In this document: positions 15,067 through 23,810 of the stretch, one piece after another
Layout: every line of letters begins with the position of its first letter
Position numbering within the stretch: the stretch's first letter is position 1
Source: a virus
DNA: 32,880 nt
Strand: one strand, 5' to 3'
IMG/VR virus record: IMGVR_UViG_3300033052_000128
Location: 1-32,880 of that record
Translations under genes and position numbers: made by a program
The notes under the pieces: generated by a model
The model's database searches: none
What the model was told of the DNA's origin: nothing
The model's input: the letters and a program-made list of their open reading frames with translations, nothing else

Positions 15067-15562
15067 TCTTGAGCCGACCGCAGAACCGGCCTGGATGGAC
15101 GTCGCCTATGGCGTCCAGCTGCTGCTGAGGCCGGCCGACAGCGTGATGCTGACGGCCGGACGGGTCGCGGCCCGTGAAGCCGTCGTCCTGGGCATCGACG
15201 ACCGCGAAGGCGATTTCGCCTTCCTGGCCGCCTGCGTCCACTGGGGCCTGCTGGAATGGAAGGGCGTCGGCGAGGGCGACGAGGTCGCGCCGATCTCCCT
15301 GGACACGGTGAGCCGCCTGTTGCGCCAGAACGTGGCCATCCACGACCAACTGGACCGGGACTATCTGCTGCCGGTCCTGCTGCGGGAAGCGGAAAAAAAC
15401 GCATCCGCGTCCTCGCTGAATGGCACTTCAGCGGGGGCGCCGACTACTGCGAAACCGCCTGCCGGCGGCGATGCGGCCAGTGCAAATACGACGAAAACGC
15501 CCCGCAAACGGTCGAAGGCCAAAAGGTCTGGGACGTCGTCAAAGGGTGCGGCAACCAGCTGA
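15059..15562 (+). CDS. Tail assembly chaperone, unshifted product (gpG-like)
   Basis: This 167-residue zero-frame product starts at an ATG overlapping the tube gene by 8 bases. The first about 110 residues are a compact helical domain (VAYGVQLLLRPADSVMLTAG, DDREGDFAFLAACVHWGLLEWKG). The tail after the slippery site is low complexity (Ser/Thr/Ala/Lys) and basic. In lambda-like phages gpG coats the tape measure while the tube assembles, and a small share of ribosomes shifts to make the longer gpGT. The same arrangement is present here (see the frameshift product). Confidence 0.72.
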   Translation: MLNLEPTAEPAWMDVAYGVQLLLRPADSVMLTAGRVAAREAVVLGIDDREGDFAFLAACVHWGLLEWKGVGEGDEVAPISLDTVSRLLRQNVAIHDQLDRDYLLPVLLREAEKNASASSLNGTSAGAPTTAKPPAGGDAASANTTKTPRKRSKAKRSGTSSKGAATS

Positions 15563-15720
15563 GGGCGGTTCAGGGCGCGGTCTACGGCCTGGATTTCACG
15601 GCGGTGATCGAGACGGCGCGGCTGAGAGGCTGCGCAGGCGCGTTTCTGGCGGAGGTCCTGCCTCTGGTCGAGGCGGCGGCGGTCGCGGGGTTGAACGATC
15701 GGTCGGAGGACGGCGATTGA
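15059..15720 (+). CDS. Tail assembly chaperone, -1 frameshift fusion product (gpGT-like)
   Basis: A AAA AAC lies at 15394-15400 with AAA and AAC as zero-frame codons. Slipping back one base leads into a frame that stays open to TGA at 15718-15720 and gives a fusion of about 220 residues. The added 106 residues begin RIRVLAEWHFSGGADY. They contain a Cys cluster (CETACRRRCGQC) that may bind metal. They end in QLRAVQGAVYGLDFTAVIET plus a Leu/Ala helix, resembling the DUF1799/gpT-like frameshift partners of other siphophages. The shifted frame has no good own start, yet shows strong third-base G/C bias. The stop overlaps the next gene (TTGA). Confidence 0.75.
15394..15400 (+). promoter_or_regulatory. 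Programmed -1 ribosomal frameshift site A AAA AAC
   Basis: A perfect X XXY YYZ heptamer in the right frame, within an A7 run rare in this G/C-rich genome, at the boundary between the chaperone domain and the downstream open frame. Lambda uses G GGA AAG in the same gene. A stimulating hairpin downstream is likely but was not resolved by eye. Confidence 0.82.
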
Positions 15721-16421
15721 GTTGGGCCCGCACGCGGATCGACCGGCCGACCGGCCTGGCGCGAGGATTCGAGGACGACGCGGCGCGCGCCATGACGGCG
15801 ACGATGGCCGAGGCCGGAAACCTGCTGAAGGAAGGGCTGAGGGAGGCCACCTGGCACGCCAACGGCTGGCGGAACAAGCTGCCCAAGACCTGGCGGTTGA
15901 AGGTGTTTCCGCGCGGTCAGAACAGCATCGACGCCGCCGCCTGGGTCGATACGCGGGCGCCGAAGTTGATGCAGGTGTTCGCCGAGGGTGCGAACATCGC
16001 CGCCAAGGGCGGCAAGTGGCTGGCGATCCCGACCGATGCGGCGGGAAAGCAGGGTCTGAGGGCGGACGTCGGGTTTCGGTCCACGGTCAATACGCGCGGG
16101 GCGCGCGAGCGTGTCACCCCGCGCGGGTTCGAACGGCGAACAGGTCTGAAACTGAGGTTCGTCGCCGAAGGCGGGGCCTTCGCCGCGTCCCGCGCGCTGC
16201 TGGTGGTCGATCAAGCCAAGCGCAACCGTGCCACGGGGGTCGCCGCCCCCTATTCGGCCAAGGGGCCGGGGTCGAAGCTGTACGGGCCGGAAGGTCGGAC
16301 CATCGTGGTCTTCATCCTGGTTCGCCAGGTACGCCTGAAAAAGAAGCTGGACGTCGCGGCCGAGGGTCGCGCGGTCGCGGACCGCTTGCCGTCGCTGCTG
16401 GCGAAACACTGGAGGGACTGA
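15717..16421 (+). CDS. DUF6441-like phage tail protein
   Basis: This 234-residue protein lies between the chaperone and the tape measure. I start it at TTG 15717, which overlaps the chaperone stop (TTGA) and has CGGAGGAC a suitable distance upstream. An internal ATG at 15792 is the next choice. The sequence SWARTRIDRPTGLARGFEDD ... LREATWHANGWRNKLPKTWRLKVFPRG followed by VDTRAPKLMQVFAEGANIAAKGGKWLAIPTDAAG resembles the DUF6441 family of tail-associated phage proteins. Their function is not established; the place suits a tail completion or tail assembly factor. It is basic, with a C-terminal helix ending SLLAKHWRD. The family name is from memory of the pattern. Confidence 0.68.
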   Translation: MSWARTRIDRPTGLARGFEDDAARAMTATMAEAGNLLKEGLREATWHANGWRNKLPKTWRLKVFPRGQNSIDAAAWVDTRAPKLMQVFAEGANIAAKGGKWLAIPTDAAGKQGLRADVGFRSTVNTRGARERVTPRGFERRTGLKLRFVAEGGAFAASRALLVVDQAKRNRATGVAAPYSAKGPGSKLYGPEGRTIVVFILVRQVRLKKKLDVAAEGRAVADRLPSLLAKHWRD

Positions 16422-16423
16422 GC

Positions 16424-19132
16424 ATGACGACCAAGGTGTTCGCCGTCCGGCTGAAGCCGGAAGGCACCTCCGAAACCGTGTCGGCGGTTAAGTCGGCCGA
16501 GACCGCCATCGTCCATGGCGCGGACGCCGCCGACGCCGCCAATGCGCGGGCTGCGGCCTCGGCCGAGCGTCTGGCGGCCAAGTACAACGCCATGGCCCAG
16601 GCCGCCCAGGCCAGCGCCCGCGCGGGCACGGCGCAAGCCCAGATCAACGGCGTCCTGGGCGTGGATCGGCCGATGTCGAACGCGCGGATCTCGGCCGATG
16701 TCTTCGCCTCGGCCGACGACGATGCGAAGAAGGCGGCGGCGCTGAAGGCGATCATCGATCCGCTGGCGGCTGCGCAGGACCGCTACAACGAGGAACTGGC
16801 GGAATATGCGCGGTTGCAGGCGGCCGGCGCGCTTCAGACCAACGAACGGATCGTGCTGGAGGGCCGCGCCAAACAGAGGCTGGACGAGACGACGGCCGCG
16901 CTTCAACGCCAGGAGCGGGGCCTGACCCGTCTTGCCATCGCCTCGCGGGCCAACCTGGTGCAGCAGGCGTTTGACGTGGCCGTGACGGCGCCGTTCATGA
17001 ACCCGGCGACCATCGCCCTTCAGCAAGGCCCTCAGATCCTGACGGCCTGGTCCACGGCGGCGATCAAGTTCACGCCCGCCATGTTGGCGGCGGGCGCCGC
17101 CATCGGCGTGGTGGGCGCGGCGGCGACCGTGGCGGTCGGCGGGTTCCTGGCGGGTGAAAAGGCCGCCAAGGGCTTTGAGGCGGCCGTCAGCGGCGCGGGT
17201 CGGGTGTCAGGTCTGACCTCTAGCGAGCTGCGCAAACTGGTCTTTCAGGCGGCCGACCTGGGCGACGTTTCGATCAGCAGTGCGCGCGACCAGGCGACGG
17301 CTTACTTGTCCACGGGCAAGATCGGGCGGGCCGTGCTGGTCGATCTGATCGCGGTAGGAAAGGACTATGCCCAGATGATGGGCATGGACGCCGAGGCGGC
17401 GACCAAGTCGTTGGCGGACGCCATGCTGGCGCCGGACAAGGCCGGGCGAGATCTGACCCGGACGATGGGTCTGCTGGACCAAGAGGCGCTGAAGCAGATC
17501 GACAGTCTCATGAAGTCTGGCGATCTGTTGGCTGCGCAGCGTATCCTGCTGGACGCCGTCAGCGATGCGGCGGCCGGTCAGGCCGATAAGGTTGGGCTGA
17601 TCACGAATGCCTGGGACGCGGTGGGGACCTCCATCAGCAACGCCGTGACCAAGCTTGGCGAATGGATGTACCTGACCGAGGGCGAACGTCTTCAGCAGAT
17701 CATTAATCAGCAGGCTTCGATGGAGCGCGGCCAGCGGGAGAGTGGCAGGCCATTTGATGCGCGGTCGGAGGGACTCTATCGCCGCAATGAGCGAGAGTTC
17801 AGGACCATCATGGCCGCCCGCCAAGCGCGCGCGGCAGCCGCCGCCGAAGCGACAAAAAACCAGCAGGCGCAGTTGTCCAAGGATCGGTATGACGCCGGCG
17901 CGCCGGATCGGCGTAATGCGGCCGCCGAGGCTCGCCGCCTGGCTGCTGATGCGGCGCGAGCAGCACAAGAGGCCTTGGCCAAGAAACGCCGTGAAGAGGA
18001 TGCTCGCGCGGCGCTGGCCTTGGAAATGGCTCGGGCGCGCGGGGATATTGATGAAGTGCGGCGGATCGAGGATGCGAACGCCGCTCGCACCCGCACCCGC
18101 CAGCTGATCGACGATGGGACCGACGCCGAAAAGGCCAGGCTTCAGGCGGTAAAGGAGCAGGGCCAGATCATCGCCGCGCGCCAAGGCGCAGCGGAGCGAG
18201 AGGCGGCTGTCCTGACTCGGACAACCTTGATCGAGGTCGAACGGATCAAGGGCAACGCCCGCACGGCGGATGAGATGGCCAAGCATGGGGAGTTGGTCCA
18301 GCGGATCAACGCCTATACGCAGACGGGCCTGGGCTATTACGCCGCCTGGCTGAAGGCGGCCACCGACATGAAGGCGGTGGAAGAGGGTCGGGCCGAGGCG
18401 ATGTCGCGCGCCAACGCCGCCGCCGATCTGGAGCGCCGCGCGCGGGTGGCCGGCTTGAGCGGGGACTGGCGGTCGGCCCGCGAACTAGACCGCGAGATCA
18501 GCATCAATGCGCGGGCGCGAGAAATCGAGGCGCGGGGTCGGGACGGACGGCCGCTGAACGAAGGCGAAGGCCTGGCCGAGGCCAAGAGACAGATCGAGGA
18601 AGAGACGCGTGCAGCCTTGATCGGCGCCCGCCGAGGCTGGGCCACCGGCTTGGCCCTGGACATCAAGAACAGCGGCATCAAGAGCGCCATGAGCGACCAG
18701 CTGAGCCGTGCCGGGGACCGGCTGATTGAAAACATCATCGACGGTCTGTCGAAAGTGAAGTGGGGGGATTCGGGCGCTGGAAGCTGGATTTCGAAGGGCC
18801 TGAACATGTTCTTCGGAAAGAACGCCGAGGGGACCAACGACTGGCGCGGCGGCCTGACGTGGGTCGGCGAGCGGGGCAAGGAACTGGTCCATCTGCCGGG
18901 CGGATCGCAGGTCTTCAGCCACGGCCAGTCGATGGCCATGACCCGCAAGGGCATCGGCGGGACAGGGGTTGGGCCGACGGTGATCCAGGCGACCTACGCC
19001 CCGAGCTACCAGGTCAGCGGCGTGGACATGGAGCGGATGGAGGCGATGATGGCCCAGGATCGTGCGGAGTTCGAAAGCCGCACGATCGCGACCGTGAATG
19101 ACGGCATCGCCCGCCGGCTGATCGCGTCGTGA
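16424..19132 (+). CDS. Tail tape measure protein
   Basis: This is the longest tail gene so far in the order, 902 residues, starting at an ATG after GGAGGG (16411-16416). It is mainly helical and Ala-rich, with coiled-coil stretches at about 40-175 and 430-760 (many EARRLAADAARAAQEALAKK-type heptads). A hydrophobic segment at about 205-245 (STAAIKFTPAMLAAGAAIGVVGAAATVAVGGFL) is typical of the part that later enters the host membrane. The C-terminus has the usual WVGERGKELVHLPGGSQVFSH region. It sets tail length and may help DNA pass into the cell. At about 1.5 Å per residue, 902 residues would predict a tail near 135 nm. It overlaps the next gene by 4 bases. Confidence 0.9.
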   Translation: MTTKVFAVRLKPEGTSETVSAVKSAETAIVHGADAADAANARAAASAERLAAKYNAMAQAAQASARAGTAQAQINGVLGVDRPMSNARISADVFASADDDAKKAAALKAIIDPLAAAQDRYNEELAEYARLQAAGALQTNERIVLEGRAKQRLDETTAALQRQERGLTRLAIASRANLVQQAFDVAVTAPFMNPATIALQQGPQILTAWSTAAIKFTPAMLAAGAAIGVVGAAATVAVGGFLAGEKAAKGFEAAVSGAGRVSGLTSSELRKLVFQAADLGDVSISSARDQATAYLSTGKIGRAVLVDLIAVGKDYAQMMGMDAEAATKSLADAMLAPDKAGRDLTRTMGLLDQEALKQIDSLMKSGDLLAAQRILLDAVSDAAAGQADKVGLITNAWDAVGTSISNAVTKLGEWMYLTEGERLQQIINQQASMERGQRESGRPFDARSEGLYRRNEREFRTIMAARQARAAAAAEATKNQQAQLSKDRYDAGAPDRRNAAAEARRLAADAARAAQEALAKKRREEDARAALALEMARARGDIDEVRRIEDANAARTRTRQLIDDGTDAEKARLQAVKEQGQIIAARQGAAEREAAVLTRTTLIEVERIKGNARTADEMAKHGELVQRINAYTQTGLGYYAAWLKAATDMKAVEEGRAEAMSRANAAADLERRARVAGLSGDWRSARELDREISINARAREIEARGRDGRPLNEGEGLAEAKRQIEEETRAALIGARRGWATGLALDIKNSGIKSAMSDQLSRAGDRLIENIIDGLSKVKWGDSGAGSWISKGLNMFFGKNAEGTNDWRGGLTWVGERGKELVHLPGGSQVFSHGQSMAMTRKGIGGTGVGPTVIQATYAPSYQVSGVDMERMEAMMAQDRAEFESRTIATVNDGIARRLIAS

Positions 19133-19800
19133 GCGTGGTGTTTCCCATCGCCATGCCCGTGGGCGTGGCGACCGAATATTTCGAACCTGAGCGGGTCGAT
19201 GCGATCTCGCCGACCAACGACGGCGCCGTCAGCGGCGTGACCCTGGGCTTTCCGCTGTGGCGTGCCAGATGGGGGCTGGGAAAGTCGATCAGTCGCGCGA
19301 CCTCGGAAGAGTGGCGGGCCTTTGTCGCCCTGCTGAGGGGCCAGCAGAAGACCTTTCTCGGCTTTGACCAGGGTCGGCCCCTGCCGTTGGCGTACCCCGA
19401 CGGATTCGAGGGTCTGAGCCGCTTCGGCGGCGGCGCTTTTGACGGATCGGCGACCAGCTGGTCGGTCAATGCGGACCGGGATGAGCCGACCCTGAGCGGG
19501 TTTCCGCCTGGGTTCGTCATCAGTGTCGGCGACTACATCATGTGGCGTTGGACAACGGGCGGTGAGGCGCGGCGCGCGCTGTGCCGCGCCGTTCTGCCGT
19601 CGGTCGCCAACAGCGGCGGGGTGATCGCCGTCCGCGTCGAACCGCCTTTGCCGACCCTGACGCCGTCTTTCGCCGTGGCGGACGTGAACCGGCCCACCTG
19701 TATCATGAAGCGGGTCACCGAGGACGGAAGCCTGGGCGACAAGGATCGCAGTCTGAAGGTCAGCGGCACGATCGCCGCGATCCAGGACCTGAGAGACTAA
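19129..19800 (+). CDS. Tail-tip/distal tail-type protein
   Basis: This 223-residue protein lies directly after the tape measure, where lambda has gpM and other siphophages the distal tail protein. It starts at GTG 19129, overlapping the tape measure stop. It is beta-rich: VSGVTLGFPLWRARWGLGKS, EEWRAFVALLRGQQKTFLGF, VGDYIMWRWTTGGEARRALCRAVLPSV, and a closing NRPTCIMKRVTEDGSLGDKDRSLKVSGTIAAIQDL. The combination of a strand, a helix around EEWRAF and a C-terminal barrel fits a Dit/gpM-like ring that joins tube and tip. I do not recognise a specific family, so the name rests mainly on position. Confidence 0.6.
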   Translation: MSVVFPIAMPVGVATEYFEPERVDAISPTNDGAVSGVTLGFPLWRARWGLGKSISRATSEEWRAFVALLRGQQKTFLGFDQGRPLPLAYPDGFEGLSRFGGGAFDGSATSWSVNADRDEPTLSGFPPGFVISVGDYIMWRWTTGGEARRALCRAVLPSVANSGGVIAVRVEPPLPTLTPSFAVADVNRPTCIMKRVTEDGSLGDKDRSLKVSGTIAAIQDLRD

Positions 19801-19813
19801 TAGGACGCATCCC

Positions 19814-20458
19814 ATGAAGTTGTTCAGTGCAGAGGCGCTGGCCGCCCTGGCCAGCGGCGACGTCATCGTGTCCGGCGCGGTTCGGATCGGTTCGTCCGAT
19901 CCCATTCGGCTGTGGGGCGGGCACGGCGCCCTGGTCGTGGACGGCGAGGCCTATGAGGGCGTCGGCTCTCGCGGGCTGGTGTCGGTGTCGTCGGGGTCCA
20001 TCGGGGGCGCGGAAACGCCCGCCGCCCTGACTCTGGACGGCGTGGAATCCGCGCTGCTGCCCGAGTCCGACCTGCGATCCCTGCGGGGTGCGCCGGTCGT
20101 GATCCGGCGTCTGGTGTTCGACGGTTCGGGCGCCCAGCTGTTGCACGCGGCCGTCTATCTGCGCGGGCGGGTCGATACGATCCAGATCAGTGAGACGCCC
20201 GGCGGGACGGCCAGCCTGACGATCTCGGTCGAGGGCGCGGCGCGCGGCCTGGGCCGCCGTTCGGAGCGGATGCGAACCGACGCCGATCAGAGGCTGATCA
20301 ATCCGACCGACGGCGGGATGAGCCGCGTCTCCTATGCCGGCGAAAAGTCGATCTATTGGGGCGGCAAGCCCCCGGCGCGGGCCGGTGCCGTGTTCGGAGT
20401 GACGGCGCAACAGGCCGCCCTGATCAACCTGGTCACGCCTGGATCGATCAGACTGTGA
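19814..20458 (+). CDS. Tail-tip protein, gpL-position (possible hub component)
   Basis: This 214-residue protein lies between the distal tail protein and the NlpC/P60-like gene, as does gpL in lambda. The N-terminus (MKLFSAEALAALASGDVIVSG) and the strands that follow (AVRIGSSDPIRLWGGHGALVVDGEAYEGVG, AALTLDGVESALLPESDLRSLRGAPVVIRRLVFDGSG) resemble baseplate hub proteins of the DUF2163/TIGR-type or gpL group. It lacks the Cys cluster that binds an iron-sulphur centre in lambda gpL, so a cofactor is not expected. It is followed by a GTG start that overlaps its stop. Moderate confidence that it belongs to the tip; no exact family named. Confidence 0.6.
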   Translation: MKLFSAEALAALASGDVIVSGAVRIGSSDPIRLWGGHGALVVDGEAYEGVGSRGLVSVSSGSIGGAETPAALTLDGVESALLPESDLRSLRGAPVVIRRLVFDGSGAQLLHAAVYLRGRVDTIQISETPGGTASLTISVEGAARGLGRRSERMRTDADQRLINPTDGGMSRVSYAGEKSIYWGGKPPARAGAVFGVTAQQAALINLVTPGSIRL

Positions 20459-20850
20459 GTCGCGATCACGGCGCCTTCATCGCCTTCCTGGAAAGCCGGG
20501 AGGACTGGCGCTTCGGCTATGGGCCGGAGCCGCGCACTCATGACTGCGCCCGCGCCATGAGCGCCGGGATCGAAGCCCTGACCGGCGTGTCGCCCCTGGA
20601 CCGCTTCACCAGCCGCTGGACCACCCCCTTGGGGGCGGCTCGGGTCATCCGTCGGCATGGCGGGTTGGCGCCGGCCGTGGACACGGTGATGACGCGCGTC
20701 GAACTGAGCCTGGCGCAGCGCGGCGACGCGGGACTGACCCAGGACGGGGCGCTGGTTCTGGTCGAGGGCGACACCCTGGTGGGACCTGCCGCGATCGGCT
20801 GGAAGCGCCTGCCGCGTGAGGCCTTGGCGATCGCCTGGAGCGCTGAGTAA
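20455..20850 (+). CDS. DUF6950/NlpC-P60-like tail-tip protein (gpK-position)
   Basis: This 131-residue protein starts at GTG 20455, overlapping the upstream stop. The N-terminal part WRFGYGPEPRTHDCARAMSAG (about residues 18-38) holds a DC dipeptide at a helix start, the place of the catalytic Cys in NlpC/P60 hydrolases. The later RRHGGLAP and VEGDTLVGP stretches could hold the His region, although the triad is not clear. Such short proteins (DUF6950) replace the longer lambda gpK in many alphaproteobacterial siphophages. If active it would cut peptidoglycan peptides during entry. It overlaps the J-like gene by 1 base. Catalytic activity is uncertain. Confidence 0.68.
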   Translation: MSRDHGAFIAFLESREDWRFGYGPEPRTHDCARAMSAGIEALTGVSPLDRFTSRWTTPLGAARVIRRHGGLAPAVDTVMTRVELSLAQRGDAGLTQDGALVLVEGDTLVGPAAIGWKRLPREALAIAWSAE

Positions 20851-23810
20851 TGCCGCAGGTCGTCGCCGTCGCCGCCGCCTGGGTGGCCAAGACCCTGACC
20901 GTCAAGGCGGTCGCGGCCTTTGTCGTCAAGACCGCGCTGCAAGCCGTCGCGGCTGTCGCCCTGAGCAAGGCCGCGAAGGCGCTTGGCCTGTCGAAACAAT
21001 CGATCCAGGAACGTCAGGCCAGCGTCACCTCGTTGTCGCTGGGCGAGGGTCCGCGCGAGGCCGCGTTCGGTGTCGTCTGCACCGGCGGGACGCTGCTGGA
21101 CGCCTTCAACTTCGGCGGCAAGTACGGGACCGATACGGTCACGCGGGTGATCGCCCTGGCCGACCATCCGGTGGACGCCATCGTCGGCTATTATGTGGAC
21201 GACGTCTATTACGCTTGGACGGCCGACGGGGTTCAGCCCGGCTTCAACAGCAAGCTGTCGATCGAGTTCAAGAACGGCGTCGCCGGCGGCCATGTGCCGC
21301 CGCTTCATGTTCGAACGAACGGCGGTTGGACCGTCAACGACGTGCTGGACGGCGTCACCCATGTGGTGGTCGATACGCGGTATGACGACGCGGTCTGGGT
21401 GTCGGGCCATCCCCGTTTCAAGTTCGTTCTGCGGGGTCTGCGCGTCTATGATCCGCGTCGCGATCCGGCCCTGGGTTACACCGGCTCTAATCCACAGACC
21501 TGGGAAGACACGTCCACCCACGGCTTCAGCCGTAACGCCGCACTGAACCGTTACGCCTATGAGCGCGGGATCTACGCTGCCGGCCATCAGGGCGAGGCCC
21601 AGCACCTGCTGATCGGGCGCGGGCTGACCGCCGAGGAGGCGCCGCCGTCGCGGGTGATCGCCGCCGCCAACCTGTGCGACGAACTGGTCGATGGCGAGAT
21701 GCGGTACGCCGCCGAGGGCGTCATCTTCGCCAATCAGTCTTTTGACGAGGTCGAGGAACTGTTCGCCGCCGCCATGGCCGGGGTCCTGGTCCAGCGCGAA
21801 GGCGGTTTGGAGATCGAGCCGGGGCAGGCGAAGGCGGCGGTCGTGACGATCACCGACGGCGACCTGGTCGGCGGCAAGCCCATGGGCATGTCGCCCTTCC
21901 TGCCCGATTCCGACGGCGGTCGGGTGAACACCATCGTGCCGCGCTATATCGAGCCGAGCCAGGGGTGGCTGGATCACGCCGCGCCCGTGATCCGCGATTT
22001 GTCGCGTATGGCGCCCGCGCCGGACGGCGACGGCGGCCCGCGCGAAATGACCCTGGCCCTGGCCCTGGTGACGGTCGGAAATCAGGCCAACCGCAACGGC
22101 GCCATCGCCCTGAGAAAGGCGGCGCTGGAGCGGCGGGCGACCATCACCCTGCCGCCGAAGTTTGCCGGCATCGAGGAAGGCGACTGGATCGCCTGGACCA
22201 GCGCGCGACGGTTTGGCGGGGCGACGGTGCGGTTCCGGGTCGTCAGCTTCTCGCTGGACGCCGGATGGCAGAACAGCCTGGTGCTTGAGGAAATCGCGTC
22301 CTCGGTCTACGGCGTGCCCGACCCGGTCGAGGACCTGGTGCTGCCGCCGCCCGCGCCTGTTCCGGTGGATGCGCTGGAGCTGCTGGGGGTGACGGCCGAG
22401 GCCATCACCCTGGCCGGCGAGACCAGCACCCTGCCGGCGGTGCGGTTCGGATGGGACGTCGAGGTCGAGGATACGTCGATCACCGGTATTCGCGCCGAGA
22501 TCCGCAAGGCGGGCGCGACGGACGCGGCGACGACGCGTCTGGATGATCCGGCCAAGGGATTCGACGTCGTCACCAACGGGGTGTGGCCGGACTCGGTGCT
22601 GGAATGCCGTCTGGTGCCCCTGGGCGATCCGACGCGGCCGGTGCTGACGTCGAACTGGATCACGGTGAATACGACGGCGGTGACGGCAACGGTCGATCCC
22701 GCTCTTATCCAAGAACAGATCGACCTCGCCACGGTCGCGCTGGAAGCGGCGCAGGCGCAGTTGGCTGCGCTGGTGGCGCAGTCGAACACCGACTTTGATA
22801 CGCGGATCGGAATGCTGGACACCGGCCTGACTGGAGTCCAGCAGGTCAACGATCAGCAGCAGACGTTGATCGATGGCAAGGCGACGACGGCGCAGTTGAA
22901 CTTCCAGATCAACCGCATCGACGGGCAGGCCTCGACGATCGGAGCGCTGCAAACCACGGTCAACAGCCTGCCTGACCAGTATGTCTCGACGACCAGCTAC
23001 AACACACTGAAGTCGGAGATCGAAGGGGCGCGTGGCGGATACGGCAATCTCTCAGGTCGTTTCACTGCTCAGCAACAGACCATCACTGATGGCCTCGCCG
23101 GCAAGGCCAGCACGACGGCGCTGACCAGTCTTCAAGGCACGGTGACGAGCCTAAACAATACGGTGAACGCCCAGATCGGGCGGCTGGACACGGTCGAGGC
23201 GAGCGTCGCCGGCAAGGCGTCTGCGGGGTCGGTGTCGGATCTGGCGGTTGCAGTATCGAGCAAGGCCACGACCTATCGCCAGAACACCGATCCACCCAAC
23301 CCCAATGTCGGCGATCTGCTGATCAAGCCGAACACCAACAACATAATCTTCAGGTATGAGGGGTCGGGCGCAGGGTGGATCGGTTATCCCGATACTCGCA
23401 TCGCCGCGCTTCAAGGCGACGTGACCTCCCTGTCGGGTCGGCTGACCACGAGCGAGCAGGCCGTCGTCGATCTTCAGGCAGGCAAGGCGACGGTATCCGC
23501 CGTTCAGCAGGCGCAGGCCACGGCAAACACCGCACAATCAACGGCCGTCAGCGCCACGACTGTCGCAGCGTCTGCCGACGGGAAGGCCTCGGCCCTTGTC
23601 GCCAACCAGACCGACGTCAACGGGGTCATCACCGGAACCTACAGCTACAACAACGGCGCCAGCACGACCTATCGGATACGATCCGATGTGGTGGAGTTCG
23701 TGCCGTCCTCCAGTTCCGGCGCCCGCACCGCCTATGCGAACGGCAAGTGGTCGATCTTCAACGCGGCCGGCGTCGAGGTCGTGCAGCTGGGGCTGGGCGT
23801 TAATGGCTGA
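20850..23810 (+). CDS. Tail tip protein J-like (host-specificity/attachment)
   Basis: This 986-residue protein is the central tip protein. The N-terminus begins with an Ala/Val-rich helix (VVAVAAAWVAKTLTVKAVAAFVVKTALQAVAAVAL), which may be a membrane-seeking segment. The body matches tip proteins: EGPREAAFGVVCTGGTLLDAF, VDAIVGYYVDDVYYAW, YERGIYAAGHQGEAQHLLIGRG, GGRVNTIVPRYIEPSQGW, followed by fibronectin-like strands to about residue 610. From about 615 to 875 comes a long coiled coil (QEQIDLATVALEAAQAQLAA and later Ser/Thr/Gln-rich heptads), ending in a small knob (TYRIRSDVVEFVPSSSSG). It probably binds the receptor together with the repeat fibre encoded next. It overlaps that gene by 8 bases. 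Confidence 0.85.
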   Translation: MPQVVAVAAAWVAKTLTVKAVAAFVVKTALQAVAAVALSKAAKALGLSKQSIQERQASVTSLSLGEGPREAAFGVVCTGGTLLDAFNFGGKYGTDTVTRVIALADHPVDAIVGYYVDDVYYAWTADGVQPGFNSKLSIEFKNGVAGGHVPPLHVRTNGGWTVNDVLDGVTHVVVDTRYDDAVWVSGHPRFKFVLRGLRVYDPRRDPALGYTGSNPQTWEDTSTHGFSRNAALNRYAYERGIYAAGHQGEAQHLLIGRGLTAEEAPPSRVIAAANLCDELVDGEMRYAAEGVIFANQSFDEVEELFAAAMAGVLVQREGGLEIEPGQAKAAVVTITDGDLVGGKPMGMSPFLPDSDGGRVNTIVPRYIEPSQGWLDHAAPVIRDLSRMAPAPDGDGGPREMTLALALVTVGNQANRNGAIALRKAALERRATITLPPKFAGIEEGDWIAWTSARRFGGATVRFRVVSFSLDAGWQNSLVLEEIASSVYGVPDPVEDLVLPPPAPVPVDALELLGVTAEAITLAGETSTLPAVRFGWDVEVEDTSITGIRAEIRKAGATDAATTRLDDPAKGFDVVTNGVWPDSVLECRLVPLGDPTRPVLTSNWITVNTTAVTATVDPALIQEQIDLATVALEAAQAQLAALVAQSNTDFDTRIGMLDTGLTGVQQVNDQQQTLIDGKATTAQLNFQINRIDGQASTIGALQTTVNSLPDQYVSTTSYNTLKSEIEGARGGYGNLSGRFTAQQQTITDGLAGKASTTALTSLQGTVTSLNNTVNAQIGRLDTVEASVAGKASAGSVSDLAVAVSSKATTYRQNTDPPNPNVGDLLIKPNTNNIIFRYEGSGAGWIGYPDTRIAALQGDVTSLSGRLTTSEQAVVDLQAGKATVSAVQQAQATANTAQSTAVSATTVAASADGKASALVANQTDVNGVITGTYSYNNGASTTYRIRSDVVEFVPSSSSGARTAYANGKWSIFNAAGVEVVQLGLGVNG

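Noticed and set aside
20538-22952. 804-codon minus strand frame opposite the tail tip genes
   Set aside because: Shadow frame; composition Arg/His/Gln-rich, spans several plus strand genes.
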